IMG/VR virus record: IMGVR_UViG_3300037218_000009
Span: 1-24,822 of that record
Source of the DNA: a virus
Reading direction: 5' to 3' (one strand)
DNA length: 24,822 bases
How positions within the stretch are numbered: position 1 is the stretch's first letter; every line of letters begins with the position of its first letter. The notes beneath the pieces were generated by a model, which was given only the letters and a program-made list of their open reading frames with translations, was not told the DNA's origin and did no database searches. Shown piece by piece: positions 13,504 to 22,111 of the stretch. The translations under genes were made by a program, and so were the position numbers.

Positions 13504-15488
13504 TGCGTTTTGTTCTTGCGATCCTCGTCGCTCTATTTGCGCCCGCTATTGCGCAGGCTCAGATCGGTCCTGCGCCTGGTGGCGGCGGCAGCGGCATCAC
13601 GGCGCTAACTGGCGATGTGACGGCATCCGGCACGGGTTCTGTGGCGGCAACCGTCGCAGCGATTGCTGGCGTCGCCGTCGGCACACCGACCGGAACAACC
13701 AATGTGGTGTTTTCAAACTCTCCCACGTTGGTCTCGCCGACTTTGGGCAATGCAGCGGCGACCTCGTTCGGCCTATCCGGCAACATCAGCGCCGCAGCTT
13801 GGACGACCAGTGGTATCCGCTACAAGAACGCCGCGGTGACGCTGACTGACACATCGTCAAGCGGAACGGTCGCCACGGTTTACAACGACGTGTGGGGTGG
13901 CAATACCAATGCGGCGTCGAGCGCGACGACCTATACGAACGCTTTTGGCAGCTATTTCAAGGCTCCGATTGCCGGGACAAATGTTACGTTCACCAACAAA
14001 TACGCGGTAGGTGTTGACAGTCTCTTTTCGCCAGGGGTGATTACCGATCAGCAAACTACCACGACTGGCGGCCTCGCGGTAGCATTCACGAACGGCAGCG
14101 CCGTCATTACGGCAACCAACACTCTCGTCGTCAATCAACCCATATATTTCCAGAACAGCGGCGGGGCGCTACCAACTAACTTCACTTCCGGCACCGTCTA
14201 TTATGTGATTGCTACTGGGCTATCCACCAGCCAGTTTGAAGTTGCGACTTCTTCGGGGGGCACTGGTGTCCTTGCTGGTAGCGCCGGCTCTGGAACCCAG
14301 ACCGCCTCTCCAGTCACTCAAACAGACGCGGTTATCCTGCAAAATTCCACCGCAGCGACGGCCTCAATCCCAGTACAGTGGTCGCCTAGTTTGCACTTCA
14401 TTGGGCAGGGCTGGAAAACAACGGCGACGGCGGCGTCGCAGACCGTCGATTGGCTTATCACAAATCAACCGATCCAGGGAACAACCGCGCCGACAACCAA
14501 TCTTGTTATCTCCGAACAGATTAATGGTGGCGGCTATTCTACGGCGGCAAGTATCGCCGCGGCGGGGACTACCGGCACTGCCGCTGGCATCACCATTCCT
14601 TTGACAAACGCTACAGTCATAACACGTTATTTCGGCTTTAGCGGACCTGCCGTAACTGGTGGTGGCTGCGGTATCGGAACAAATACGAATGGTGCCGGCG
14701 CTCTTGATCTTATGTGTGGTGGTTCGTCGTTGCTTAATCTTAACACCGGCACGGTGCAAATTGAAACCACGTCAACAGGAGCTTTCGCCTGGGCAACCGG
14801 GTCTGATCCGAGCTCACAAAGTCCACAAACCTGGCTTACTAGCCCGGCTTCGGCGACTGTCCAATTCGGCGCGGCCAACGCTGCTTCGCCAATTAATCAA
14901 ACGGTTCAGTCGCAGGGCGTCATTGTTGGCACGACTAGCAATGGCGCTGGCGGGAATCTGTTAATACAGCCCGGTGTCTCAACCGGAAATGCAACATCAT
15001 CGCAATTAAATTTTGATACCTGGGTTGTAACCTCATCCGGTACGGCGACGCAGACGCAAACTCTAACGATGCGATTAACTAACGGCGCGGTGCTAATGCC
15101 CAGTCTGGCGGCATCCTCTGCGGCCACCACTGGCACAGTATGCTGGACGACAGGCGGCAACCTGACAGTTGATACTACGCTCGCATGCCTGGCCTCTCTT
15201 GAAGAGCTGAAAGATATTCATCAGCCGCTTAGTGGCGCGCTTGCGGAAGTCTCAAGGTTGGAACCGTTTTCGTTTTCTTGGAAAGATGGGACTCCGCAAC
15301 GAGCTGGTGACACTCAAGAGCAGGTTGGATTTGGGGCGCATCAGGTTGCCGCTGTTGATCCGCGATTGGTGTCCTATTCCGATGATGGAAAACTGCTAGG
15401 GGTTCGCTATCAGGAAATGACGGCGCTTTTGGTTCAGGCCATCAAAGAGCAGCAAGCCGAGATCGAAGAACTAAAGCGGTCGCGCTAA
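13503..15488 (+). CDS. exported tail fibre with C-terminal S74 chaperone domain
   Basis: A 661-residue protein starting at ATG 13503, which shares one base with the previous stop. A signal peptide (MRFVLAILVALFAPAIAQA, cleavage near residue 19) is followed by a fibre linker (GGGGSGITALTGDVTASGTG). A beta domain with an inserted FCCH-like module spans about residues 192-269 (TNTLVVNQPIYF to STSQFEVATSSGG), and a GQGWKTTATAASQTVDW segment follows. The C-terminal about 100 residues are a peptidase S74 intramolecular chaperone, with Ser565 and Lys570 in ASLEELKD and the later FSFSWKDGT, GFGAHQV and LGVRYQEMTALLVQAIKEQ blocks. The Ser/Lys pair needed for self-cleavage is kept, but the Arg commonly found between them is Glu. 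The S74 domain normally trimerises fibres and is then released. Confidence 0.8.
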   Translation: MRFVLAILVALFAPAIAQAQIGPAPGGGGSGITALTGDVTASGTGSVAATVAAIAGVAVGTPTGTTNVVFSNSPTLVSPTLGNAAATSFGLSGNISAAAWTTSGIRYKNAAVTLTDTSSSGTVATVYNDVWGGNTNAASSATTYTNAFGSYFKAPIAGTNVTFTNKYAVGVDSLFSPGVITDQQTTTTGGLAVAFTNGSAVITATNTLVVNQPIYFQNSGGALPTNFTSGTVYYVIATGLSTSQFEVATSSGGTGVLAGSAGSGTQTASPVTQTDAVILQNSTAATASIPVQWSPSLHFIGQGWKTTATAASQTVDWLITNQPIQGTTAPTTNLVISEQINGGGYSTAASIAAAGTTGTAAGITIPLTNATVITRYFGFSGPAVTGGGCGIGTNTNGAGALDLMCGGSSLLNLNTGTVQIETTSTGAFAWATGSDPSSQSPQTWLTSPASATVQFGAANAASPINQTVQSQGVIVGTTSNGAGGNLLIQPGVSTGNATSSQLNFDTWVVTSSGTATQTQTLTMRLTNGAVLMPSLAASSAATTGTVCWTTGGNLTVDTTLACLASLEELKDIHQPLSGALAEVSRLEPFSFSWKDGTPQRAGDTQEQVGFGAHQVAAVDPRLVSYSDDGKLLGVRYQEMTALLVQAIKEQQAEIEELKRSR

Positions 15489-15655
15489 TGCTGACATTTG
15501 CTTACACGGCTCCGAATGGATGGGTTTGCAACGCACACGATCAATCGACTCCCGCCGACGTGCTAAACCAGACATCTAACACCACGACAAGCTGCACGCT
15601 AACGGGGACAACGGTTGCATCTGATGTGATCGCATTTAATGCCATGGCGTTCTGA
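15488..15655 (+). CDS. 55-residue stand-alone fibre-tip module
   Basis: ATG 15488 shares one base with the previous stop and the TGA at 15653-15655 shares one base with the next ATG. The protein (MLTFAYTAPNGWVCNAHDQS, then TPADVLNQTSNTTTSC, then a GTTVASDVIAFNAMAF end) looks like the C-terminal domain found on many phage fibre proteins (GW-x-C-x-x-D-x-x-TP, then a final VI-x-F-x-A-x-aromatic). Here it is an independent gene with no signal peptide. It may be a tip subunit that joins the fibre, or a domain split from it. Confidence 0.65.
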   Translation: MLTFAYTAPNGWVCNAHDQSTPADVLNQTSNTTTSCTLTGTTVASDVIAFNAMAF

Positions 15656-16026
15656 TGCTCAAGGTCTCACGGCGAAAGGTTATTCTCGCGGCCCCTGCGC
15701 TTCTATTATTTAAGGCGTCGACCGCGCTGGCAGGGACCCCCCACGGTTTGCCTGCCGGGCCGTTCGACGTTTTTCTAATTTCTGGACAATCCAATGCTGT
15801 CGGCAATGGCGATGGTATCAATACCTCTGGCCTGGACGCGCCGTCGGCACAGATTTTCCAGTGGCCAGGGACCAATCCGCCAGGCGGGCCGCCAATTCAA
15901 GCCATTGATTGTTTGCTGTCACCGACAAATACCGGCCCACTCTACGCAACTGGTGTTGGTTTTGCCATGACCTTCGCGAAGAATTATCCGGCCAACGGGC
16001 TGCTTACGGAGTCTATGACCCAATGA
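15655..16026 (+). CDS. truncated SASA/SGNH esterase with Tat-like signal
   Basis: A 123-residue protein. The N-terminus MLKVSRRKVILAAPALLLF has an SRRKVIL twin-arginine motif and a cleavage site near ALA (residue 26). The next part (FDVFLISGQSNAVGNG) is block I of sialate O-acetylesterase-like SGNH hydrolases with the nucleophile Ser46. A VGFAMTFAKNYPANG stretch aligns with the next part of such enzymes, and then the frame ends. Complete family members are about twice as long and carry the catalytic Asp/His near the C-terminus; these are missing. The truncation point coincides with the start of the next gene (ATGA at 16023-16026), so this looks like a recombination-made fragment kept in a coupled operon. 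Esterase activity alone is unlikely. Confidence 0.65.
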   Translation: MLKVSRRKVILAAPALLLFKASTALAGTPHGLPAGPFDVFLISGQSNAVGNGDGINTSGLDAPSAQIFQWPGTNPPGGPPIQAIDCLLSPTNTGPLYATGVGFAMTFAKNYPANGLLTESMTQ

Positions 16027-19000
16027 AACGTCTCCACATAGCGCTGCTCACGGCGACTCTCCTCGTCGTTGGCGCTTTGCTCTGCACCGTCGGCCCGGTA
16101 CAGCGCGCCATCTCGCAGGGCGCGGTGCAGATCACGACGCTGGTCGGGACTGAGCAGATATCGCTCGACTATCCGTGCACGGTGTCGTGCTTTGTCACCA
16201 CGGCCACGCTGAAGAATTATATTAATGCCGGCGGCGGCGGTGGTGGCACAGTCACCAGCATAACCGCAGGCACAGGTCTTTCCGGCGGGGTGATCACTAA
16301 CAGCGGGACGATTGCCTGTGCCCTAGGGACGACCTCGACGATAGGTTGCCTCAAGCCAGATGGGACGACCATAACGGTATCTGCTGGCGTTATAACGGCA
16401 ACAAGCGGCGGCGGTTCCATTGGCACAATCTTCCCCCCTTATTGGGGTAGCATCAACGTCAACGACTACTACAGCGGCGTCACATGCCCGACAGGAGCCT
16501 CCGCTGACAGTTGTGCGATCCAAGCGGCGATTGATGCGGCCTCTGCGGCAAAGATTCAAACTGTATATCTGCCGCATCGGAGTTCTTGTTACGCACCGAA
16601 CGTCTCCATGTATCTCGATGTTCCCGGCAATTTGCGCGGTGGCGGTTCGGCGTGGAGTTCATCGACCACCTACTCGCAAGGGCAAATCATCAATGTCAGC
16701 GGCATCAACTATGCGTCGCTGGTTGGCAGCAACCTAAACAATCCTCCAGCATCATCGCCGTCTGACTGGCACTTGGCGGCGTACAATTCCGGGACGACTT
16801 ACGCGCTCAACGACACCACGCAATATGCCGGCGTGATGTGGATTTCGCTGGCTGGTTCCAACACCGGGAATACCCCAAGCGTTACCTCTACCTATTGGGC
16901 GCAGACGATCAGCTCAATTAACACCGCCGATTCATTCTCGATGACGCTTGCTGGCGATGTTGCGGGCAATGCCAATCATGAGGGTTTCGGCACGCAGATT
17001 TGCCCGACGTTCAACAACGGCACGGCGCTTTGGCTCGGGGCCGGTCGCGGTATGGGCACCAAGTCCATCCAGATAATCGGCCCCAACAACGCCTATCGTG
17101 GCAATCTAAACGTCAACGGTGTTGGCGTCGCCGTCGCCGAACTCGCAAGCCGAACCAAAATCATAGATACGGAAGTCGATAATTACTATAATTGTTTCTT
17201 GACCGGTCCAAATGGCGCCGATCTAGCCGACTCCAACGCTTTCATCAGGCCGGTATGGAGCAACTGCTATAACGGAATTAATTTTTACGGCATCGAAAAT
17301 TGGATCAATCAAGTTCAAGACCCTGAGTGTGACTCGACTATCTGTATAACGTCAATCGTAGCCAAGAATGTAACGGTTCTTGGCGGCAATCTTTCAGCGA
17401 CCAGCGGACGCTCCAATGCATTCACGATAGGGAGCATCTCGTCGCTCACCGCGACGAACTGCGGCAACTCAAATTACTGTTACACTTTCACTGGCGTCAT
17501 CACGTCGCCCGACATCTATATCCCGAGCGTCTATAACAGCTATATGTTTGTGACTGCCGACTTCGGCGTTGTTCCAGTGATTATGAACTCGTGGAATAGT
17601 GGCACTAACACCGGCACGTTTGAAATCTTGCCGATGTGGGGATACTTTTATTTCCAGCCAGGCACTAACGCCCTGACCATTTCCAATTTGCAGTCGGAGA
17701 TACAGGCCGTCACCACGCTCTATGCCGCCGAGCGCGTTACGACATTCTACGGGCCCGCCTTCGATGCGGTCGGCGTGCATGTCGAGAATCCGACCGCGTG
17801 CACGACATTCATTGATGCTTTTGCGGGGTTTGGCGGCGATAACGGGATCACGATTGAAAGATCGTTCTTCAATTACGATCCAAGCCTTAATCAGTATAAG
17901 CCTGCGAACAGCCCGTCTCCGGCGCAGCTTGCGCTGTTCTATTGCCAGCAAAGCTTTCCGTTTATCTTCGATGAGCCAAACGGAGCGGCTTATATAAATT
18001 TGCGTAACAATAATTTTGGGCAACTACCCAGTAGTGACCCGGTCATCATCGATCTGGCGGAGAATGGTTTTAATAATTTGGTAATTTCTGGTTCGCGCAA
18101 CACTTTGGTCAATCCGTCAATGCGCAATGTTTCTAAATACCAAGCTGTGGATGCTGGCGACATAAGCGGAGGCTACTTCGCGGCCTATACCGCGGGGCTC
18201 GGCGGTGGCGAATGGGATCAGACGCCGTTTTTGGCAACCAACTACATGGCCCAAGGGCAGTTGCAAAATCCGCAAGTGCAAATCGGCGGCAGTATGTCGC
18301 CGTTTATCGGCTGGTATCCGGCCAACTGGTTGCACCCCCGCATCACGCCGTCGCAATACTCGATACTCGAAAACATCGGCACGACGACGCTCGGCACCTA
18401 CATGCTGCCGGCCGGGGCGACGGTCTATGACATACTCAACTGCCGGAACTGCCAGAGTGCTGCGGGGCAGATCGCGGCCACATCGTCTAGCGGCGCGGTC
18501 ATCACCAACTCAGGAACAAACAATCTTGTTTCCGGGCAGCCAATTTCGTTTCAAGGGCCCACTCTTGGTGGCCTGACTGCGGGAGTTCCGTACTACGTTC
18601 TGGCTACCAGTCTCACGGCGACCACGTTCGAGGTCGCGGCGACCATCGGCGGCAGCGCCATAACGCCATCAACATCTATTTCCGCAACCGTGACGCCGTA
18701 CATCTCTGCGGTTTCCGCTCATAAAGGATTTTCCTACGGACAGGAGCTGACGACCTCGAACATTGCCACGCTGGCATGGAGCTATCTGGGCCAGTCGTTC
18801 GTCGTGAAATTGGATGCGGGAACGCTGTCGTGGATGTTTGATGGCTTGGTAGTGGATTTCAACAACGGCAGCGGCGACGTTTCGTATGTCGTGACTGGCG
18901 TCTATCCGTCGCTGGGCTACATCACCGTCCTGAACATCACCAACGATGGATTCCCGGATCTGCTCGCGGGAACCAATACTGTCACCTACAACGGCACTTC

Positions 19001-19109
19001 GATTGATGAGCCTGCCTATTCCTGGACTCAGTATCAATTCTTGCTTAAACGTGATCTTGATCCCGCATCAAATGACAACACACCTGCATTTTTGAATCAG
19101 GCCGCTTGA
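16023..19109 (+). CDS. pectate-lyase-like tail spike with inserted binding modules
   Basis: A 1028-residue protein starting at ATG 16023 (ATGA overlap). A hydrophobic N-terminus (MKRLHIALLTATLLVVGALL) is a signal peptide or anchor. A fibre linker (GGGTVTSITAGTGLSGGVI) follows. Residues about 160-206 give the start of a pectate-lyase-type beta-helix (SCAIQAAIDAASAAKIQTVYLP). It is interrupted at about 210-297 by two repeats of about 44 residues (STTYSQGQIINVSGINYASL and GTTYALNDTTQYAGVMWISL, each ending in a DW or YW) that resemble CBM5/12-like binding modules. The beta-helix resumes to about 700. A FCCH-like module lies at about 816-891. The protein likely binds and perhaps cleaves a surface polysaccharide. 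No catalytic residues could be assigned. Confidence 0.75.
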   Translation: MKRLHIALLTATLLVVGALLCTVGPVQRAISQGAVQITTLVGTEQISLDYPCTVSCFVTTATLKNYINAGGGGGGTVTSITAGTGLSGGVITNSGTIACALGTTSTIGCLKPDGTTITVSAGVITATSGGGSIGTIFPPYWGSINVNDYYSGVTCPTGASADSCAIQAAIDAASAAKIQTVYLPHRSSCYAPNVSMYLDVPGNLRGGGSAWSSSTTYSQGQIINVSGINYASLVGSNLNNPPASSPSDWHLAAYNSGTTYALNDTTQYAGVMWISLAGSNTGNTPSVTSTYWAQTISSINTADSFSMTLAGDVAGNANHEGFGTQICPTFNNGTALWLGAGRGMGTKSIQIIGPNNAYRGNLNVNGVGVAVAELASRTKIIDTEVDNYYNCFLTGPNGADLADSNAFIRPVWSNCYNGINFYGIENWINQVQDPECDSTICITSIVAKNVTVLGGNLSATSGRSNAFTIGSISSLTATNCGNSNYCYTFTGVITSPDIYIPSVYNSYMFVTADFGVVPVIMNSWNSGTNTGTFEILPMWGYFYFQPGTNALTISNLQSEIQAVTTLYAAERVTTFYGPAFDAVGVHVENPTACTTFIDAFAGFGGDNGITIERSFFNYDPSLNQYKPANSPSPAQLALFYCQQSFPFIFDEPNGAAYINLRNNNFGQLPSSDPVIIDLAENGFNNLVISGSRNTLVNPSMRNVSKYQAVDAGDISGGYFAAYTAGLGGGEWDQTPFLATNYMAQGQLQNPQVQIGGSMSPFIGWYPANWLHPRITPSQYSILENIGTTTLGTYMLPAGATVYDILNCRNCQSAAGQIAATSSSGAVITNSGTNNLVSGQPISFQGPTLGGLTAGVPYYVLATSLTATTFEVAATIGGSAITPSTSISATVTPYISAVSAHKGFSYGQELTTSNIATLAWSYLGQSFVVKLDAGTLSWMFDGLVVDFNNGSGDVSYVVTGVYPSLGYITVLNITNDGFPDLLAGTNTVTYNGTSIDEPAYSWTQYQFLLKRDLDPASNDNTPAFLNQAA

Positions 19110-21577
19110 TGATCCGACTTCTCTCCATTCTCCTGTTCTGCCTGCTATGGGTTTTACCAGCAGGCGCAGTTTCGTTCGAGTCCATCATGGTCAGAGGAAC
19201 CATGACGGATACTATTTCATGGAATCATGGCAGCGTGGGAACGCCCACCGTACCGGCGCAAATTCAGCTCAGCGTAGGCACAGGCGATTCTGGAGTAGGC
19301 AACGGCAATCAACCGATCTGCATCAATTGGTTCAAATGTTCTCAATATAATTTGAACAGCAACTCGCCTACCATTCTCGATGCCAATCAATATCCAAACG
19401 CCGGAACCATGACGGATACCATGTCATGGAACCCCATCAAGCAGACGCCGCTTTCTTACTACAGCGGGAATTGGGAAGAACTCTGGACGGGCGGTCCATT
19501 TCAGATCAACAACGACAGCGGCATTACGATTGTCAGCGATCCGCAGAGTTGCAGCAACGGTGATGGCAGTGGCAACGCTGGTCACTTCAAGGGCACCAAC
19601 TGCGATGTGATTTTTAGCTACGGGTCTAATCCTGGCGGGAACGCAGTTATTCCAATCGGAACGTGGGGGACAACCACGCCAGTTTCCGGCGCTGCCTTGT
19701 TCCGTAGCTCAGACAAGACGGCCTATCTCGCGGGGCAAGTATTCTTGCCGGAATACATCAGCATTTTGAAATCTCTGAATCCTCTGGCTATTCGCACGAT
19801 GGGAATGAGCTTCCCGGTGCAAAATGCGGAGAATGTGGCATCTTGGTCCGACCGCCTCCCCATGACGGCGGCGAGTTGGGGCGCTCAGAACTGGATACCG
19901 AACGATTGGGCCGGGGCGGATACGACGCATACCGACAATTACGTTCTGGGTTCTTACACGAACATGCCGGGGACGTGGACGGACAGCGAACTGTTTCAGG
20001 CGAGCTTTACCCACGGCAGTAATGCTGGCCTGACGATAACGGGGGCAGCGAATGACTCCGGCAACAGTGAAGTCAGGCTGACAGTTTCCTCGACTTCGAC
20101 GCTCACGACCAATCAGAATGTATTGGTAAGCAACTGCCAATCGAACTCGCCGCCAACAGTTTATGAAATCACCGTCGAGAGCGGCACAACTCTTGATTTG
20201 CAGGGCACCACTTATTCGTCAGCATGGGCTAACTGTCCCGCTAGCGGCGGCGGTAACGGACTTCTAACAACCACGACAGTCAATGTCGGAAGCCGGGGGG
20301 CCAAGTTTGTATTACCGATTGCAGGTCTGTTTGGCAATCCCGGCATCGCCAATGGAGACAACGGAACATTCATCTACGACGCCTTGCTGGGAATTTTAGT
20401 CTATAGCAGCGGGGGCATCTCCGCCGGCCTGCCGCCTGAGACGCATATAGCAATGGCGAATGAAAGCGGGCGGCCACTTTGGTTTAATTTCCACCCTTAC
20501 TGGCACGCTGCGGACGTGACTTCGTTTATCGACTATGCCAATGCAAACCTGACGACCGATCTTTATGTTGAATTTGACAATGAGAATTGGAATTATAATT
20601 ATCAGGGCCAGGTATGGCAGCAGCGCGGGGAAGCAATAGGATTACCGTCGGGTTCAAATACTGCTTCTTACAGCTACATCGGTCTGCAAATTCGTGTGCT
20701 TTTCGGTGCCGCCACTGCCGCATGGACTGGCGGGTCAGCGCACCTGCATCGTGTTAACGCCGCGCAGGAAAGCGGTAGTCCGGCGCTTTTCGCCTCTTTG
20801 CAGTTCTCCGGCAGCAACCTTTGCGGGACGAGTTGCGGCAACTCGACTTATCAGTCGAAGATCGGGACTGATTACAACGCCTCTCCTAATCGCCCCCAGG
20901 ACTATAGTGATGCCTATGCTATTGCGACTTACTTCAATGGCGCGCAATCAGGAGGTAACCAATTTAATGCGTTATCGCAGATTACCGGAACCTGCAACGG
21001 TACGACTTGTACGGGGCTGATTGCGGCGGCATCCTGCTATGCGGCGCCGTCTAGCTCAACATGCGGGAGCGGAGGCACGTCAGCACTAGCTTTGCAGTTC
21101 ATGGATACGGACAATCGCAGTGGACAACTCATCGGTGAAACTGGATGCACCTACCCCACCAACGTCACCAATCTATTTACTGTTAGTTGCTCACAGTCCG
21201 CCATCTGGGGAGGTGCGGGAGGATGGAATGCTCAGGCATTGGCGGACGGTAAGAAGCTGCTGGCCTATGAGGGTGGCTTTTCAAACTATGGACCGACTGC
21301 TGCTTATCTCACATCGCTCGGTGACGGCAACGCCACGGCCGACGCAACGAATATCAATAATCTGGAAGTAGCTTATCGCTCCAGTTCGCTGTTCTATGCC
21401 ACCTACATCTATTGGAACACGATTTGGTTCAGCAATTCGCAGGTTGCAGGCAATTCAAATCTGAGCATACAGAACGGTCCGACCGTCGGCATCGGCGCGC
21501 AGAATTGGGGAATGGTCACGTCCATCATGCCGCTTGCGACCTGGCAGAACTATAATGCGTTTGAGGCGATCAACTAA
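19109..21577 (+). CDS. exported glycoside-hydrolase-like protein
   Basis: An 822-residue protein whose ATG shares one base with the previous stop (TGATG). Signal peptide MIRLLSILLFCLLWVLPAGA, cleavage near residue 20. The N-terminal part (about 25-300) is Gly/Asn/Ser-rich with two GTMTDT-x-SWN copies. A FCCH-like module follows at about 304-384. From about 430 onward a TIM-barrel-like enzyme domain is seen: RPLWFNFHPYWHAADV, then LYVEFDNENWNYNYQ with candidate acid/base Glu492, and LLAYEGGFSNYG with candidate nucleophile Glu721. An N-E pair and a later E on a strand fit clan GH-A hydrolases. Substrate unknown; a capsular or exopolysaccharide is likely given the spike next to it. It could act on the virion or as a secreted enzyme of the lysogen. 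Confidence 0.65.
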   Translation: MIRLLSILLFCLLWVLPAGAVSFESIMVRGTMTDTISWNHGSVGTPTVPAQIQLSVGTGDSGVGNGNQPICINWFKCSQYNLNSNSPTILDANQYPNAGTMTDTMSWNPIKQTPLSYYSGNWEELWTGGPFQINNDSGITIVSDPQSCSNGDGSGNAGHFKGTNCDVIFSYGSNPGGNAVIPIGTWGTTTPVSGAALFRSSDKTAYLAGQVFLPEYISILKSLNPLAIRTMGMSFPVQNAENVASWSDRLPMTAASWGAQNWIPNDWAGADTTHTDNYVLGSYTNMPGTWTDSELFQASFTHGSNAGLTITGAANDSGNSEVRLTVSSTSTLTTNQNVLVSNCQSNSPPTVYEITVESGTTLDLQGTTYSSAWANCPASGGGNGLLTTTTVNVGSRGAKFVLPIAGLFGNPGIANGDNGTFIYDALLGILVYSSGGISAGLPPETHIAMANESGRPLWFNFHPYWHAADVTSFIDYANANLTTDLYVEFDNENWNYNYQGQVWQQRGEAIGLPSGSNTASYSYIGLQIRVLFGAATAAWTGGSAHLHRVNAAQESGSPALFASLQFSGSNLCGTSCGNSTYQSKIGTDYNASPNRPQDYSDAYAIATYFNGAQSGGNQFNALSQITGTCNGTTCTGLIAAASCYAAPSSSTCGSGGTSALALQFMDTDNRSGQLIGETGCTYPTNVTNLFTVSCSQSAIWGGAGGWNAQALADGKKLLAYEGGFSNYGPTAAYLTSLGDGNATADATNINNLEVAYRSSSLFYATYIYWNTIWFSNSQVAGNSNLSIQNGPTVGIGAQNWGMVTSIMPLATWQNYNAFEAIN
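19196..19431 (+). repeat. pair of 29-base direct repeats, in frame
   Basis: GGAACCATGACGGATAC at 19196 and the same at 19403 begin two 29-base copies (19196-19224 and 19403-19431) that differ at only two positions. They are 207 bases apart, a multiple of three. Each encodes GTMTDT-I/M-SWN in the glycoside-hydrolase-like gene, suggesting a recent internal duplication or a repeated structural turn. Confidence 0.75.
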
Positions 21578-21650
21578 GATTTGTGTCATTCACGGCCTGT
21601 GCGTTAAACATCTCAGTGCGGTCACCCGTCCGCAATAAAGGAGAAGAGCG

Positions 21651-22058
21651 ATGGCTCACTTCACCGCCATGGTCGACATGGCAAAGACGCCGGAAGACGT
21701 GAAAGAGGAGGTGGCGATGCCTGTGCCCGCGAGCGCCGCCAAGCCATCCGTCCCGGCTTATTCATACGGGCTCTGCCTCTCGCTTGAAGATGACGAGCTG
21801 GAGAAACTCGGTATCGACGAGGAGCTGCCAACTGTAGGCGACATCATCCACCTCTGCGCTCTTGCCAAGGTCACGTCCGCCAGCCAGAGCGAGCGCGAGA
21901 TGAGCGACGGCAGCAAGAAACAATGCCGCCGCATCGAGTTGCAGATCACGCATCTGGCGACCGAGGACGAAGAAGACGAGAACGAAGGCGCCAAGGCGCA
22001 GATGGCTGCCGACGAAGGCCGCCGCAAGCGTTTCTACGGAACTCCAGAGGCGGCGTAA
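21651..22058 (+). CDS. capsid staple-like protein
   Basis: A 135-residue protein with AAGGAG 9 bases before the ATG. The core is residues about 38-105: PAYSYGLCLSLEDDELEKLG, then LPTVGDIIHLCALAKVTSAS, then CRRIELQITHLATEDEED. It follows the pattern of small podovirus head proteins annotated as capsid staple (epsilon15-type), which clamp neighbouring capsid subunits. The acidic EDEEDENE stretch and the final RRKRFYGTP tail also fit. It is placed after the fibre module, away from the capsid genes. The 73 bases before it hold no clear terminator or promoter. The family call is from pattern memory. Confidence 0.6.
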   Translation: MAHFTAMVDMAKTPEDVKEEVAMPVPASAAKPSVPAYSYGLCLSLEDDELEKLGIDEELPTVGDIIHLCALAKVTSASQSEREMSDGSKKQCRRIELQITHLATEDEEDENEGAKAQMAADEGRRKRFYGTPEAA

Positions 22059-22111
22059 CGCTTATCCCATTCGAACCCAATCTTTCAACGGATCACATAG
22101 AGGAGGCACTC

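Noticed and set aside
10569-21577. A diversity-generating retroelement, expected because the capsid genes resemble BPP-1.
   Set aside because: No reverse transcriptase gene and no long near-repeat with adenine-specific differences were seen; the 29-base repeats differ at T/C and T/G and lie in one gene.
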